Positions 26,500 to 35,239 of a stretch of DNA of 64,000 bases are shown in pieces. A program made the position numbers and the translations under genes. The stretch covers positions 1,116,001-1,180,000 of the forward strand of contig OZ252283.1 of assembly GCA_965250025.1 (NCBI GenBank), written 5' to 3'. The first letter of the stretch is position 1, and every line of letters begins with the position of its first letter. The notes below the pieces were generated by a model. It was not told where the DNA came from. It did no database searches and saw nothing but the letters and a program-made list of their open reading frames with translations. The stretch comes from CBDDLD01 sp965250025 (GTDB lineage Bacteria > Bacteroidota > Bacteroidia > Flavobacteriales > Flavobacteriaceae).

Positions 26500-27501
26500 A
26501 TGAAAGCGTTACACTTTTCATTTATAATCCCGGTTTTTAACAGACCTGTTGAAGTCAAAGAACTTTTACAAAGTTTTTGTGAGCAGAAGACAGAAATAGT
26601 ATATGAGATCGTTATTATCGAGGATGGTTCAACAGAAACCTCAGAAGCAGTTGTCAATCAGTATAGCGATAAGCTCAATATATCCTATTATTATAAGTCC
26701 AACTCAGGGCCCGGAGATTCCAGAAATTATGGTATGAGAAAAGCTAAAGGTAATTACTTTATTATTCTGGATTCTGATGTGTTATTACCTCAGAATTATT
26801 TGGAGACCGTTTCACAATTTTTAAATACCGATTTTTATCATTGTTATGGCGGACCAGATGCAGCGCATCCTTCTTTTAGTGACCTTCAGAAAGCTATCAA
26901 TTTTGCAATGACCTCCTTTTTAACTACAGGAGGTATAAGAGGAGGAAAACAACAATTGAGCAACTATCAGCCCAGAAGTTTCAATATGGGACTTTCTAAA
27001 GAGGCTTTTGAAGCTACAGGCGGATTTGGTAAGATACATCCCGGAGAAGATCCCGATCTTTCATTGCGCCTGAATCAATTAGGGTATAAAACGACTTTGA
27101 TCAGAGCAGCATATGTATACCACAAACGAAGAATTTCGTGGAAAAAATACTATAAGCAAGTTCATAAGTTTGGAATGACTAGGCCTATACTTAACAAATG
27201 GCATCCGCATTCTCGAAGTATTGTATATTGGTTACCCGCACTATTTGTTTTTGGGTTTTTAATAGCGTTACTATTTGCATCATTTAAAGTTTTTTTACCT
27301 TTATATGGCTACGTAACGTATGTATTGATACTATTTGTATGGTCATCAATAAGTAACCGGAGTATCAGTATTGGTTTGCAATCTGTCATAGCTGTATGTA
27401 TTCAGTTTTTTGGTTATGGTTATGGGTTTTTAAAAGCGACTCTGGCCATAGATATATTGAATAAAAAACCAGAAGAACATTATCCAAACTTGTTTTTTTG
27501 A
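26500..27501 (+). CDS. family 2 glycosyltransferase
   Basis: A 333-residue GT-A fold transferase. The N-terminus FSFIIPVFNRP is the nucleotide-sugar binding strand, IIEDGSTE near 39-46 follows, and the metal-binding DSD is at 91-93. PGEDPDLSLRL in the middle is the acceptor-side ED-x-D motif. Two to three hydrophobic segments near the C-terminus (about 240-310) anchor it in the inner membrane. It probably makes a surface glycan or lipid-linked sugar. The ATG at 26500 was chosen over an earlier in-frame codon because it begins the first strand and follows the promoter box. YbbR starts one base after its stop. Confidence 0.9.
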   Translation: MKALHFSFIIPVFNRPVEVKELLQSFCEQKTEIVYEIVIIEDGSTETSEAVVNQYSDKLNISYYYKSNSGPGDSRNYGMRKAKGNYFIILDSDVLLPQNYLETVSQFLNTDFYHCYGGPDAAHPSFSDLQKAINFAMTSFLTTGGIRGGKQQLSNYQPRSFNMGLSKEAFEATGGFGKIHPGEDPDLSLRLNQLGYKTTLIRAAYVYHKRRISWKKYYKQVHKFGMTRPILNKWHPHSRSIVYWLPALFVFGFLIALLFASFKVFLPLYGYVTYVLILFVWSSISNRSISIGLQSVIAVCIQFFGYGYGFLKATLAIDILNKKPEEHYPNLFF

Positions 27502-27502
27502 C

Positions 27503-28474
27503 GTGAAAGGAAAAACACCCGATATCAAAAAAGAACGTTTGTTAAAAAGTAAAAACCTTAAAGGGTTTGGAATCTTTTTAATACTGTCCTTTTTATTCCT
27601 GGTATTGAGTAAACTTTCAAATACCTACACAGAAAACGTTGACTTTAAAGTGTATGTTGTAGGCTTAGAGGATGAAATTTCTATGGCCTCCGATACAGGA
27701 TATGTAATAAATACAACTATCAAATCCAGAGGATTTAACCTCTTACCTTATGTGTTCTCTAATCCTGATCCCATAAATTTGAATGCTAAAACCGAACTAA
27801 TTAAGAAGTCCAATGTTTTCATGTGGGATGCATATAATAACACGCATAAGTTTAAAAATATGCTTGGTGAATCTTTTGATATCATAGCTGTTAACCCAGA
27901 TACATTGATCTTCACTTATAATAGATTGACGTCAAAGCGAGTACCAGTATCATTAAACACCGCATTGAGCTATGCCCCCGGCTTTGATTTGTTAGAAGCG
28001 ATAAGCATAGAACCGGATTCCGTAAAAATTATCGGAGCGCAGCAGATTATTGATACTATAACATCTGTAAAAACTAGAGTATTAACGATAAATAAGCTTA
28101 AAGAAGATTTTAGTGAAACGGTAAACATAGAACAACCTTCAAATGTTAGTTTAATTACAATTCCTAACACTGTTAAAGCAAAAGGTCAGGTAAGGCGTTA
28201 TACAGAAGGTATCGTTGAAGCCATGGTTGTTATAAAGAATATACCAGATGATGTTAGAATAAACTATTTCCCAAAGACCTTAACACTATCGTACTATGTT
28301 AACTTAGAAGATTATAAACACATCACTGCAAAAGATTTTGTGGTAGAATGCGATTTTGATGAAATTAGTAACAGCCAGCGAAGTTATTTAACAGCCCGAG
28401 TTATAAAAGCTCCAAAATCGGTTAAGACCACTAAGCTAAAACAGACTAAGGTCGATTTTATTATGTTAGAGTGA
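27503..28474 (+). CDS. YbbR-like domain protein
   Basis: A 323-residue protein with one membrane helix near the N-terminus (about 22-42) and an extracytoplasmic part. That part contains at least two YbbR-like repeats, for example the strand pair around KRVPVSLNTALSYAPGF and SIEPDSVKIIGA near 155-190. In Firmicutes the related CdaR regulates the diadenylate cyclase CdaA; no such enzyme is in this window. The start is a GTG one base after the glycosyltransferase stop. The order glycosyltransferase, YbbR, coaE is often seen in Flavobacteriia. Confidence 0.8.
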   Translation: MKGKTPDIKKERLLKSKNLKGFGIFLILSFLFLVLSKLSNTYTENVDFKVYVVGLEDEISMASDTGYVINTTIKSRGFNLLPYVFSNPDPINLNAKTELIKKSNVFMWDAYNNTHKFKNMLGESFDIIAVNPDTLIFTYNRLTSKRVPVSLNTALSYAPGFDLLEAISIEPDSVKIIGAQQIIDTITSVKTRVLTINKLKEDFSETVNIEQPSNVSLITIPNTVKAKGQVRRYTEGIVEAMVVIKNIPDDVRINYFPKTLTLSYYVNLEDYKHITAKDFVVECDFDEISNSQRSYLTARVIKAPKSVKTTKLKQTKVDFIMLE

Positions 28475-28496
28475 TGTTTAATAGATGTAGTTATAA

Positions 28497-29090
28497 ATGA
28501 AAATAGTAGGTATAACCGGTGGCATAGGTAGTGGCAAAAGCACAGTAGCTAAGTTTTTTGAAGCTTTAGGTATAGCCGTTTATTATGCTGATGATGAAGC
28601 TAAAGCATTGATGAATCGCTCAAAGGTTATAAAGCGTAAGCTGATCGATCTGTTTGGAAATGAAGCCTATATAAACGGTAAACTCAATAGACCGTATTTG
28701 GCATTAAAAATATTCAATAATACCTCATTATTAGAGAAGATGAATGCTATTGTTCATCCTAAAGTAGCATCTCATTTCAAACGCTGGGTAAAGCAGCAAA
28801 ATTCGCCTTATGTTATTAAAGAAGCAGCTATAATTTTTGAAAATAACCTACAATCACAATACGATTTTATTATTACTGTTATTGCCAATGAATCTTCGAG
28901 AATAGAGCGTGTTTTACAAAGAGATAACACAACTATAGAAAAGGTAAAAGCCATTATTAAAAACCAATTATCAGATGAGGAAAAAAAGGAACGTTCTCAT
29001 TTTGTGATTATTAATAATGATATTAGTGAAGCCGAGCAACAAGCAAATGATATTCATCATCGTATATTGAATTCATTACATTTAGAATAG
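28497..29090 (+). CDS. coaE: dephospho-CoA kinase CoaE
   Basis: It phosphorylates the 3'-hydroxyl of dephospho-CoA, the last step of coenzyme A synthesis. The P-loop GGIGSGKST is at about 8-16, followed by YYADDEAK near 29-36. The lid and CoA-binding parts follow (VIKEAAIIFE near 102-111, then R-rich RIERVLQRD). At 197 residues it is a typical single-domain enzyme. With coaBC at 12.9 kb, two of the late CoA steps are encoded in this window but in different operons. Confidence 0.95.
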   Translation: MKIVGITGGIGSGKSTVAKFFEALGIAVYYADDEAKALMNRSKVIKRKLIDLFGNEAYINGKLNRPYLALKIFNNTSLLEKMNAIVHPKVASHFKRWVKQQNSPYVIKEAAIIFENNLQSQYDFIITVIANESSRIERVLQRDNTTIEKVKAIIKNQLSDEEKKERSHFVIINNDISEAEQQANDIHHRILNSLHLE

Positions 29091-29094
29091 AATT

Positions 29095-29110
29095 TTAACA
29101 TTTTTGTTAA
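29095..29110. promoter_or_regulatory. short inverted repeat TTAACA-N4-TGTTAA
   Basis: Six-base perfect arms around TTTT, directly after coaE and about 50 bases before the histidine kinase gene. It may be a regulator site for the two-component operon. The arms contain the same TTAACA unit as the longer repeat at 17805. Confidence 0.35.
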
Positions 29111-29149
29111 TGTAAGGTTAAAGGCAATAAGAGCTAAATGTTAAAATAT

Positions 29150-29157
29150 TAAATTTG
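29150..29157 (+). promoter_or_regulatory. possible -7 element for histidine kinase (TAAATTTG)
   Basis: A TAnnTTTG match that ends four bases before the ATG at 29162. If used, the transcript would be leaderless or start just inside the codon, so it may be coincidental. Confidence 0.3.
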
Positions 29158-29161
29158 ATCG

Positions 29162-30730
29162 ATGGGCAAAAGGCTATTCATCTTGTTGGTAGTTTTAATG
29201 AGTTTATCACTCATTGGTATCATCTTCGTTCAGTCATATTTTATAAATAATAGTTTACAGAATGAAGAGCAGCAGTTTACGTTAAATGTAAAGCGCTCTT
29301 TAAGCTTTGTTTCAAAATCTATACAAGATATTGAATTCAAGAACTTTTATAGAAAAATGGTGCCATATACAGCTAAAGGTCAGAAACCAGATTCAACCAT
29401 AGTACAGCAGTTGTATATTACTACAGAAGATGAACTCAATGACCAGACTATAATTCATAGAAATACCGTTCTTGAGGAACGTTTTAAAGTACCATCATTG
29501 TTCTTTGAAATAGATGCAGATAGTTTTAGTATAAGTAAACTTACTAACGAACGTGTCACCCAGTATTATAATAAAAATAATATTGATGGAAATCTTGAAA
29601 TTCGACCAGATCGGACAGTAACTGAGTATTCGTCATTACCAGAATTGAGAAAAGGTATTTTAGAAGAGTCATTTAAAGAGCTTATGAATTTAATACCTAT
29701 ATACAAAAGGGTAAATACTAATTTAGTAAGAACACTACTAAATAAACAGTTAAGAAATGAAGGTATAGATATCGATTTTGAATTTGCAATTTACGACGAT
29801 GATTTGGCAACAAAAATTCAGTCCGATAACTTTGAAATGACAGATAGTGCTTATGGCATACCGATTTTTTTAGACAACAAAAATGATAGTAATTACAGAC
29901 TTTGGGTAGATTTTCCCGAACGAAGACGGTTTTTATTGTCTTCTATTATGTGGATGATATTACTATCCATACTCTTTACAAGTATTATTGTTATAGCTTA
30001 TTCAAGTGCTATATATCAGCTGATTAAACAGCGTCAGATCTCGCAGATAAAATCTGATTTTATCAATAATATGACACATGAATTTAAAACACCAATAGCA
30101 ACTATTAATCTGGCATTGGATTCTATAAAAAACCCGAAAATAATAAACGACCAAGATAAAGTGATGCGCTATTTAGGTATGATAAAAGACGAGAATAAGC
30201 GTATGCATGCTCAAGTGGAAAATGTTCTGAGAATATCGAAGCTGGAAAAAAATGAACTGAATATTAGTAAGGAACGTTTGAAATTACACGACTTAATTGA
30301 AGATGCAGCAACTCATGTTCAATTAATTGTTGAAGATAGACAAGGTTATATAAATCTGCATTTAGAAGCAGCTAAATCATCAGTATTAGCGAATGAAACA
30401 CATTTTACCAATGTCATTGTTAATATATTGGATAATGCAATTAAGTACTCTGATAATGTGCCAAAAATTGATGTTTATACTGAAAATGTAGGAAACAATA
30501 TCCTATTAAAAATTGCAGATCAGGGTAACGGCATGTCAAAGCAAGTACAAAAAAGAGTATTTGAGAAGTTTTATAGAGAGCATACGGGTAATGTTCATAA
30601 TGTTAAAGGTCATGGTTTAGGACTTGCTTATGTAAAACGAATAATAGAAGACCATCAAGGTCATATATCAGTAGAAAGTGAAAAAGGAAAGGGTAGCACT
30701 TTTATAGTGAAACTCCCATTAATATCATAA
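29162..30730 (+). CDS. sensor histidine kinase
   Basis: A 522-residue membrane kinase. One helix at about 6-28 and a second near 260-282 enclose a periplasmic sensor domain of about 230 residues that I cannot assign. No HAMP domain is obvious. The dimerisation box THEFKTP carries the phospho-accepting His306. The ATPase domain shows N-box NILDNAIKYS, G1 ADQGNGM, an F-box-like FEKFYRE, and G2 GHGLGLAYV. The response regulator starts five bases after the stop, so the two form a two-component pair of unknown signal. Confidence 0.93.
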   Translation: MGKRLFILLVVLMSLSLIGIIFVQSYFINNSLQNEEQQFTLNVKRSLSFVSKSIQDIEFKNFYRKMVPYTAKGQKPDSTIVQQLYITTEDELNDQTIIHRNTVLEERFKVPSLFFEIDADSFSISKLTNERVTQYYNKNNIDGNLEIRPDRTVTEYSSLPELRKGILEESFKELMNLIPIYKRVNTNLVRTLLNKQLRNEGIDIDFEFAIYDDDLATKIQSDNFEMTDSAYGIPIFLDNKNDSNYRLWVDFPERRRFLLSSIMWMILLSILFTSIIVIAYSSAIYQLIKQRQISQIKSDFINNMTHEFKTPIATINLALDSIKNPKIINDQDKVMRYLGMIKDENKRMHAQVENVLRISKLEKNELNISKERLKLHDLIEDAATHVQLIVEDRQGYINLHLEAAKSSVLANETHFTNVIVNILDNAIKYSDNVPKIDVYTENVGNNILLKIADQGNGMSKQVQKRVFEKFYREHTGNVHNVKGHGLGLAYVKRIIEDHQGHISVESEKGKGSTFIVKLPLIS

Positions 30731-30735
30731 AAATT

Positions 30736-31443
30736 ATGGAAGAGCAAAATAAAAAAATTCTTTTAGTTGAAGACGATCCAAATTTTGGAACGGTACTTAA
30801 AGATTATCTTACAATGAACGACTATGATGTTGTTCATGCTAAAAATGGAATGGAAGGGTTTGAGAAATTTAAGAAAGACGATTATGATCTTTGTATCTTA
30901 GATGTGATGATGCCCTATAAAGATGGTTTTACACTGGCAAAAGAAATAAGAGAAAAAAATACCGATGTACCTATCATATTTTTAACAGCTAAAGCCATGA
31001 AAGAAGATGTGCTTAAAGGTTATAAGGTAGGAGCAGATGATTATTTAAATAAACCTTTTGACAGTGAAGTATTGTTGATGAAGATTAAGGCCATAATGCA
31101 GCGAAAAGCTACAGATAGCATAGCCGATAGCAAACAATTTGAATTTAAGATTGGACGTTTTGATCTCAACTCAAAATTACGTTTCCTTAAATTTGATGGT
31201 GGTGAACCAGAAAAACTATCGCCAAAAGAAAATGAACTATTACGCTTATTAGCTCTGCATGAAAATGACTTAATGCCTAGAGAATTAGCTTTGACAAAAA
31301 TATGGAGAGACGATAATTATTTTACGTCGCGAAGTATGGACGTGTATATTGCCAAACTTAGAAAGTACCTAAAGCCAGATTCCAATGTGGAAATTCTCAA
31401 TATTCACGGTGAAGGTTTTAGACTGGTAGTCAATAATAAATAA
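30736..31443 (+). CDS. OmpR/PhoB-type response regulator
   Basis: A 235-residue transcription factor. The receiver domain (about 6-120) has the acidic pair Asp13-Asp14, the phospho-acceptor Asp56 in LDVMMP, a Thr in FLTAKA and the Lys of NKPF. The C-terminal winged helix (about 135-232) has SPKENELLRLLA and SRSMDVYIAKLRKYL, the recognition helix of the PhoB type. It is the cognate partner of the kinase directly upstream. Targets are unknown. Confidence 0.95.
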   Translation: MEEQNKKILLVEDDPNFGTVLKDYLTMNDYDVVHAKNGMEGFEKFKKDDYDLCILDVMMPYKDGFTLAKEIREKNTDVPIIFLTAKAMKEDVLKGYKVGADDYLNKPFDSEVLLMKIKAIMQRKATDSIADSKQFEFKIGRFDLNSKLRFLKFDGGEPEKLSPKENELLRLLALHENDLMPRELALTKIWRDDNYFTSRSMDVYIAKLRKYLKPDSNVEILNIHGEGFRLVVNNK

Positions 31444-31462
31444 ATTGTACCGATATAAAAAG

Positions 31463-31493
31463 AAAAGGGTCAACTGTAAATTGACCCTTTTTT
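31463..31493. terminator. bidirectional terminator between response regulator and miaA
   Basis: Stem AAAAGGGTCAA with TTGACCCTTTT and a seven-base loop, with T tracts readable on both strands. It serves the two convergent genes. Confidence 0.9.
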
Positions 31494-31494
31494 A

Positions 31495-32397
31495 TTAGAG
31501 GTGTTGTTCTATGGCTTCAATAATAATATTTAAAGGCGTTTCATAATCAAACCATAAGATGTTATCATTTTTTCTAAACCAGGTTAACTGTCGTTTGGCA
31601 AAACGACGGGTATTTTTTTTGATTTCAGATATGGCTGTTTCTAATGAGATTTTACCATCAAAGTGCTCAAATAACTCTTTGTAACCTACAGTATTTAAAG
31701 CATTATAATCGCGAAACGGATAAAGCAATTTTGCTTCTTTCAAAAGTCCGGCTTCTACCATCATATCTACCCGCATGTTAATACGTTCGTAAAGGATAGA
31801 TCTGTCGGCATTAAGACCAATAGTTATGGTATTGAACGAACGGGACTTATTGGATGTATTTAAAAATGAAGTATAAGGTTTACCGGTACCAATACAAATT
31901 TCCAAAGCTCTGATCAGTCTATGAGGGTTATCAATTGCAATGGTATGGTATCCCTTTAAATCTTTTTCTTTAAGAAGCTCTTGTAAGGCTTTAATACCTT
32001 CGTTTTTTAACTGCTTGTTAAGCTGAATTCTGATGTTTGGATCGACATCAGGAAACTCGTCTAAACCCTCGGTAACCGCCTTAACATATAAGCCAGATCC
32101 GCCTGCCATAATTACATTCGCATACGTTTTGAATAACGTATCCAAAGTATTTAATGCATCAGCTTCAAACTTACCAACATTATAATCTTCTTTAATAGAT
32201 AATGTTTGGATGAAATGATGCTTAACAGTATGAAGTTCTTCAATAGAGGGCACAGCTGTACCTATGGCCATTTCTTTATAAAACTGTCTGGAATCGGAAG
32301 AGATGATCTCAGTATTAAAATGTTTAGCAAGCTTAATACTTAATGCCGTTTTGCCAATAGCTGTGGGGCCAACAATGGTAATAAGATTATGTTTCAT
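31495..32397 (-). CDS. miaA: tRNA dimethylallyltransferase MiaA
   Basis: MiaA adds a dimethylallyl group to A37 of tRNAs that read UNN codons. From the chosen start it has 300 residues. The P-loop GPTAIGKT is at 10-17, DSRQFYKEM near 37-45 is the substrate-binding signature, and AGGSGLYVKAV lies near 92-102. The ATG at 32397 is preferred over the longer frame (to 32436) because homologues begin just before the P-loop. It overlaps the end of the ion channel gene by 11 bases. Confidence 0.95.
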   Translation of the reverse strand: MKHNLITIVGPTAIGKTALSIKLAKHFNTEIISSDSRQFYKEMAIGTAVPSIEELHTVKHHFIQTLSIKEDYNVGKFEADALNTLDTLFKTYANVIMAGGSGLYVKAVTEGLDEFPDVDPNIRIQLNKQLKNEGIKALQELLKEKDLKGYHTIAIDNPHRLIRALEICIGTGKPYTSFLNTSNKSRSFNTITIGLNADRSILYERINMRVDMMVEAGLLKEAKLLYPFRDYNALNTVGYKELFEHFDGKISLETAISEIKKNTRRFAKRQLTWFRKNDNILWFDYETPLNIIIEAIEQHL

Positions 32398-33268
32398 GAT
32401 GCAATTTACAACCACATTTAAAACAGTATTCCGCATTGTCGTTATGTTGCTCTTCTAAACAGTTAGCACAACACTGAGTATTTAATTGAATATTATCTGT
32501 AGGATGATGTTCATTTTCTTCTTCATTATCGCGATGTGTAGCTTTAGTATATTCAGCAGATACAATACCAGTTGGTACAGCAATGATACCATAACCCAAT
32601 ATCATGATGATAGCAGCAATAAACTGACCAATAGGAGTTTGAGGAGCGATATCTCCAAACCCTACCGTGGTTAATGTTACAATACACCAATAGACACTCT
32701 TAGGGATATTAGTAAATCCATTTTCCTCGCCTTCTACCAAGTACATTATTGTTCCAAAAATTATAGAAGCAATTAAGACAGCAAATAAGAACACTGCAAT
32801 TTTAGCTCTGCTGGCTTTTATAGCATTAGCAAGGTGGTTAGAGGCACCAAGATATCTGGCAAGCTTTAAGATTCTGAAAATTCGTAAGAGACGTAAAGCT
32901 CTTAATGCTACCAATGCATGAGTACCGGCAAAAAGTAATGAGATGTATTTTGGGATGGTGGATAACAAATCTATAATGCCATAAAAACTCGTAATATACT
33001 TTAAAGGCTTTTTTACTGTAACGATTCTTAGAACATATTCGATAGTAAAAAGTATTGTAATTACCCATTCTGAGATATCCAGAAAAGCGTGAAATTTTTC
33101 ATCAAAAGATTTTACACTTTCCAACATTACCAGAACAATACTGGCCAGGATAGCAATGAGGAGTATGACATCAAATAATTTACCCGAAGGTGTATCGGCT
33201 TCATAAATAATCTCATGAAGCTTTGCTCTCCAGTTTTTATGTGATTTTAAATTCTCTTGCACAATCAA
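32387..33268 (-). CDS. voltage-gated-type potassium channel with C-terminal zinc ribbon
   Basis: A 293-residue six-helix ion channel. The S4 helix has Arg at 123, 126, 129 and 132, spaced by three as in voltage sensors. The pore loop holds the K+ selectivity filter TVGFGD at 201-206, followed by the S6 helix. The soluble tail ends in a Cys-rich knuckle (Cys266, 267, 270, 282, 285 and 287) resembling a zinc ribbon. The start is probably the TTG at 33268; a GTG six bases downstream is an alternative, and neither has strong support. The DUF3857 gene ends 18 bases upstream, so it is in the same leftward operon. Confidence 0.9.
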   Translation of the reverse strand: MIVQENLKSHKNWRAKLHEIIYEADTPSGKLFDVILLIAILASIVLVMLESVKSFDEKFHAFLDISEWVITILFTIEYVLRIVTVKKPLKYITSFYGIIDLLSTIPKYISLLFAGTHALVALRALRLLRIFRILKLARYLGASNHLANAIKASRAKIAVFLFAVLIASIIFGTIMYLVEGEENGFTNIPKSVYWCIVTLTTVGFGDIAPQTPIGQFIAAIIMILGYGIIAVPTGIVSAEYTKATHRDNEEENEHHPTDNIQLNTQCCANCLEEQHNDNAEYCFKCGCKLHHET

Positions 33269-33286
33269 AAATAATAAAACTAAACA

Positions 33287-35239
33287 TTATAGTTTTTTCA
33301 ATACTACTAAAGTATTATTTTGGACTTCAATAACCTTAGCCATGAATTGCTTTAGTGCGTCGTAATATTCAGGACCATATATGGCTTTATCAAATCTAAC
33401 TTTTAGATACACTATAAGTTTACTATCTTTCTCAACAATATTAAATATTAACGAACCCGACCTGTTAGGTAAAGCTAATGTAATTTGTTCTGGGACTTCT
33501 ACAACTCTTAATTGATCTTTGAGATCAATCTCCATAGAAAACACAAAAAGATTCTTATGTCCAAAGTCAATCGGGTAGGTTCTCTTTTGAAGCTTAAAAG
33601 GGTTTTTGTTAAAGAATTTTACTATAAAAGGATTAAGAAAGACTTTGTCACCAATGAATTCATTTTCATAAACCAAATCTGCTTTATCTTCAAAAGTATC
33701 ATCATTTTTATTAGTAGTAAGGACTTCAAAAGTATCAATTTTAGCGTTTGAATATCTTGTTTTTAGATGATTAAGATATTGCTCAGCATCACTCTCATCA
33801 TACATTTTTTTATAAAAATGAGATGGATAACTTTTAAAAACGCTCGAAGCAGTACCAACCAGTTTTTGTTCTTCATTTAAAACCAGTTGTATTCTATATT
33901 GCCTGGTAGAATATTCAGAAATAAAAATATCCTCCCATCGACTTTCGTTTTTAAAATCAAACAATCGCCCATATTGATTAAGACATTTAAAAGGAATTTC
34001 ACCGAAAGCCAGATAAGGATTAGTTGCATCGATAAAATAGTCATTACCGTTAATGGTTGTTTTCAAAATTAAATAATTGAAATCTGAGAGTACAGGGTAT
34101 AGTTTAGTAGCAAGTCCTTTACTTCTTGTGGATAATAAAATGGGAAATACGGCATAACCTTCTCTGGATAATAAATTTTCTAGTAATAAATTAATCTCAA
34201 AAGCACTTCCTGATTTATTATTGATGAGTTCTTTTATTGAAACGTCATAACGCCCATAATCATCATTCCATCTGTAATGGTCTAGTACATACTGATAAAT
34301 AGCTTTCGCTTTTTCTAGCTCATCTTCTATTTGGATTATGGATTCAGGCAATATCTTTTTAACCCGACTTTTTTTGCTCAGCTGATGACCAAAATTAATA
34401 TCATCTTTAAGCTCCTGATCCACGCTTTTCCATGTTTTTGTAATGTTTTCCACATTACCATTAAAATCTTTAAATACGCTAAGTTCATATTCAATTCTTG
34501 ACAAATAATTGTCTTTAGTGGTCATAAAGTCTTCCGTTTTAAAAGCAGGGATGTCTTTCATTACATATTTGCTCACGGTGCAATCGGAATAGCCTCCTCT
34601 GCCAACTTCCAGACAATTATGTTCCAGTTCAGAACTTTTATCATTCAAAGGTAAGCTCCCTACTAACTTGATGTTATATTCATAATTAGCGGGAATACTC
34701 GTATTGTACTCACTGTAAAGTTTTGGAATATGTTCCTGAAAATACCACTCTTTATATTTGTTCATAAAAGGCGATTCTATAGTATAAGAATAGGTGAAAA
34801 CAGAACCTACAGATACGCTTGGCATTGGGAATCTTACAATGGTTATATTATCATTATGCTTTTCTTTGTATATGGACGTTTTCTCCAGAAGAGTGGTTTC
34901 CAATTCACCATTTTTTAAATTGTAGGTTTTCCCTTTAATGTCTTTTACTTTTTCTGAAGCTTTTTTATTGTTGTATAATACAATTTCGATATTAGCATTT
35001 TCAATACCTTCTTTTTTTAAAATCTTAATCTTTCGTTTAATTTCAGTATTCAAACGAAATGTTTTCTTATTAAAGAAACTGTTGCCATATTCATAGATAA
35101 CTATGGCATTAGCTGTAGAGTCAGCTGTATATAGATTAGTAGATAAATCGGGTTTTGTAATACCATATGATGTACTGAATTCTTGAGCAGACAATAAAAT
35201 AGATGACAAAAAGAACAATACGGCTATATGTCTTTTCAT
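33287..35239 (-). CDS. DUF3857 protein with degenerate transglutaminase-like domain
   Basis: A 650-residue protein with a signal peptide (about 1-18). The DUF3857 beta domain (about 50-200) contains VGSVFTYSYTIESP. A transglutaminase-like fold (about 290-410) follows, seen in KAKAIYQYVLDHYRW, then a C-terminal beta region. Where active enzymes have G-x-C before the core helix, this one reads KSGSAFEIN, and the expected His strand reads FNYLIL, so catalysis is doubtful. The Asp of FIDAT remains. It is probably periplasmic. Its ATG overlaps the exonuclease stop by four bases. Confidence 0.87.
   Translation of the reverse strand: MKRHIAVLFFLSSILLSAQEFSTSYGITKPDLSTNLYTADSTANAIVIYEYGNSFFNKKTFRLNTEIKRKIKILKKEGIENANIEIVLYNNKKASEKVKDIKGKTYNLKNGELETTLLEKTSIYKEKHNDNITIVRFPMPSVSVGSVFTYSYTIESPFMNKYKEWYFQEHIPKLYSEYNTSIPANYEYNIKLVGSLPLNDKSSELEHNCLEVGRGGYSDCTVSKYVMKDIPAFKTEDFMTTKDNYLSRIEYELSVFKDFNGNVENITKTWKSVDQELKDDINFGHQLSKKSRVKKILPESIIQIEDELEKAKAIYQYVLDHYRWNDDYGRYDVSIKELINNKSGSAFEINLLLENLLSREGYAVFPILLSTRSKGLATKLYPVLSDFNYLILKTTINGNDYFIDATNPYLAFGEIPFKCLNQYGRLFDFKNESRWEDIFISEYSTRQYRIQLVLNEEQKLVGTASSVFKSYPSHFYKKMYDESDAEQYLNHLKTRYSNAKIDTFEVLTTNKNDDTFEDKADLVYENEFIGDKVFLNPFIVKFFNKNPFKLQKRTYPIDFGHKNLFVFSMEIDLKDQLRVVEVPEQITLALPNRSGSLIFNIVEKDSKLIVYLKVRFDKAIYGPEYYDALKQFMAKVIEVQNNTLVVLKKL

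Noticed and set aside
33266..33273. TATTTTTG box before the ion channel gene
   Set aside because: It overlaps the likely TTG start itself and lies inside a tightly packed operon, so it is more likely a chance match.
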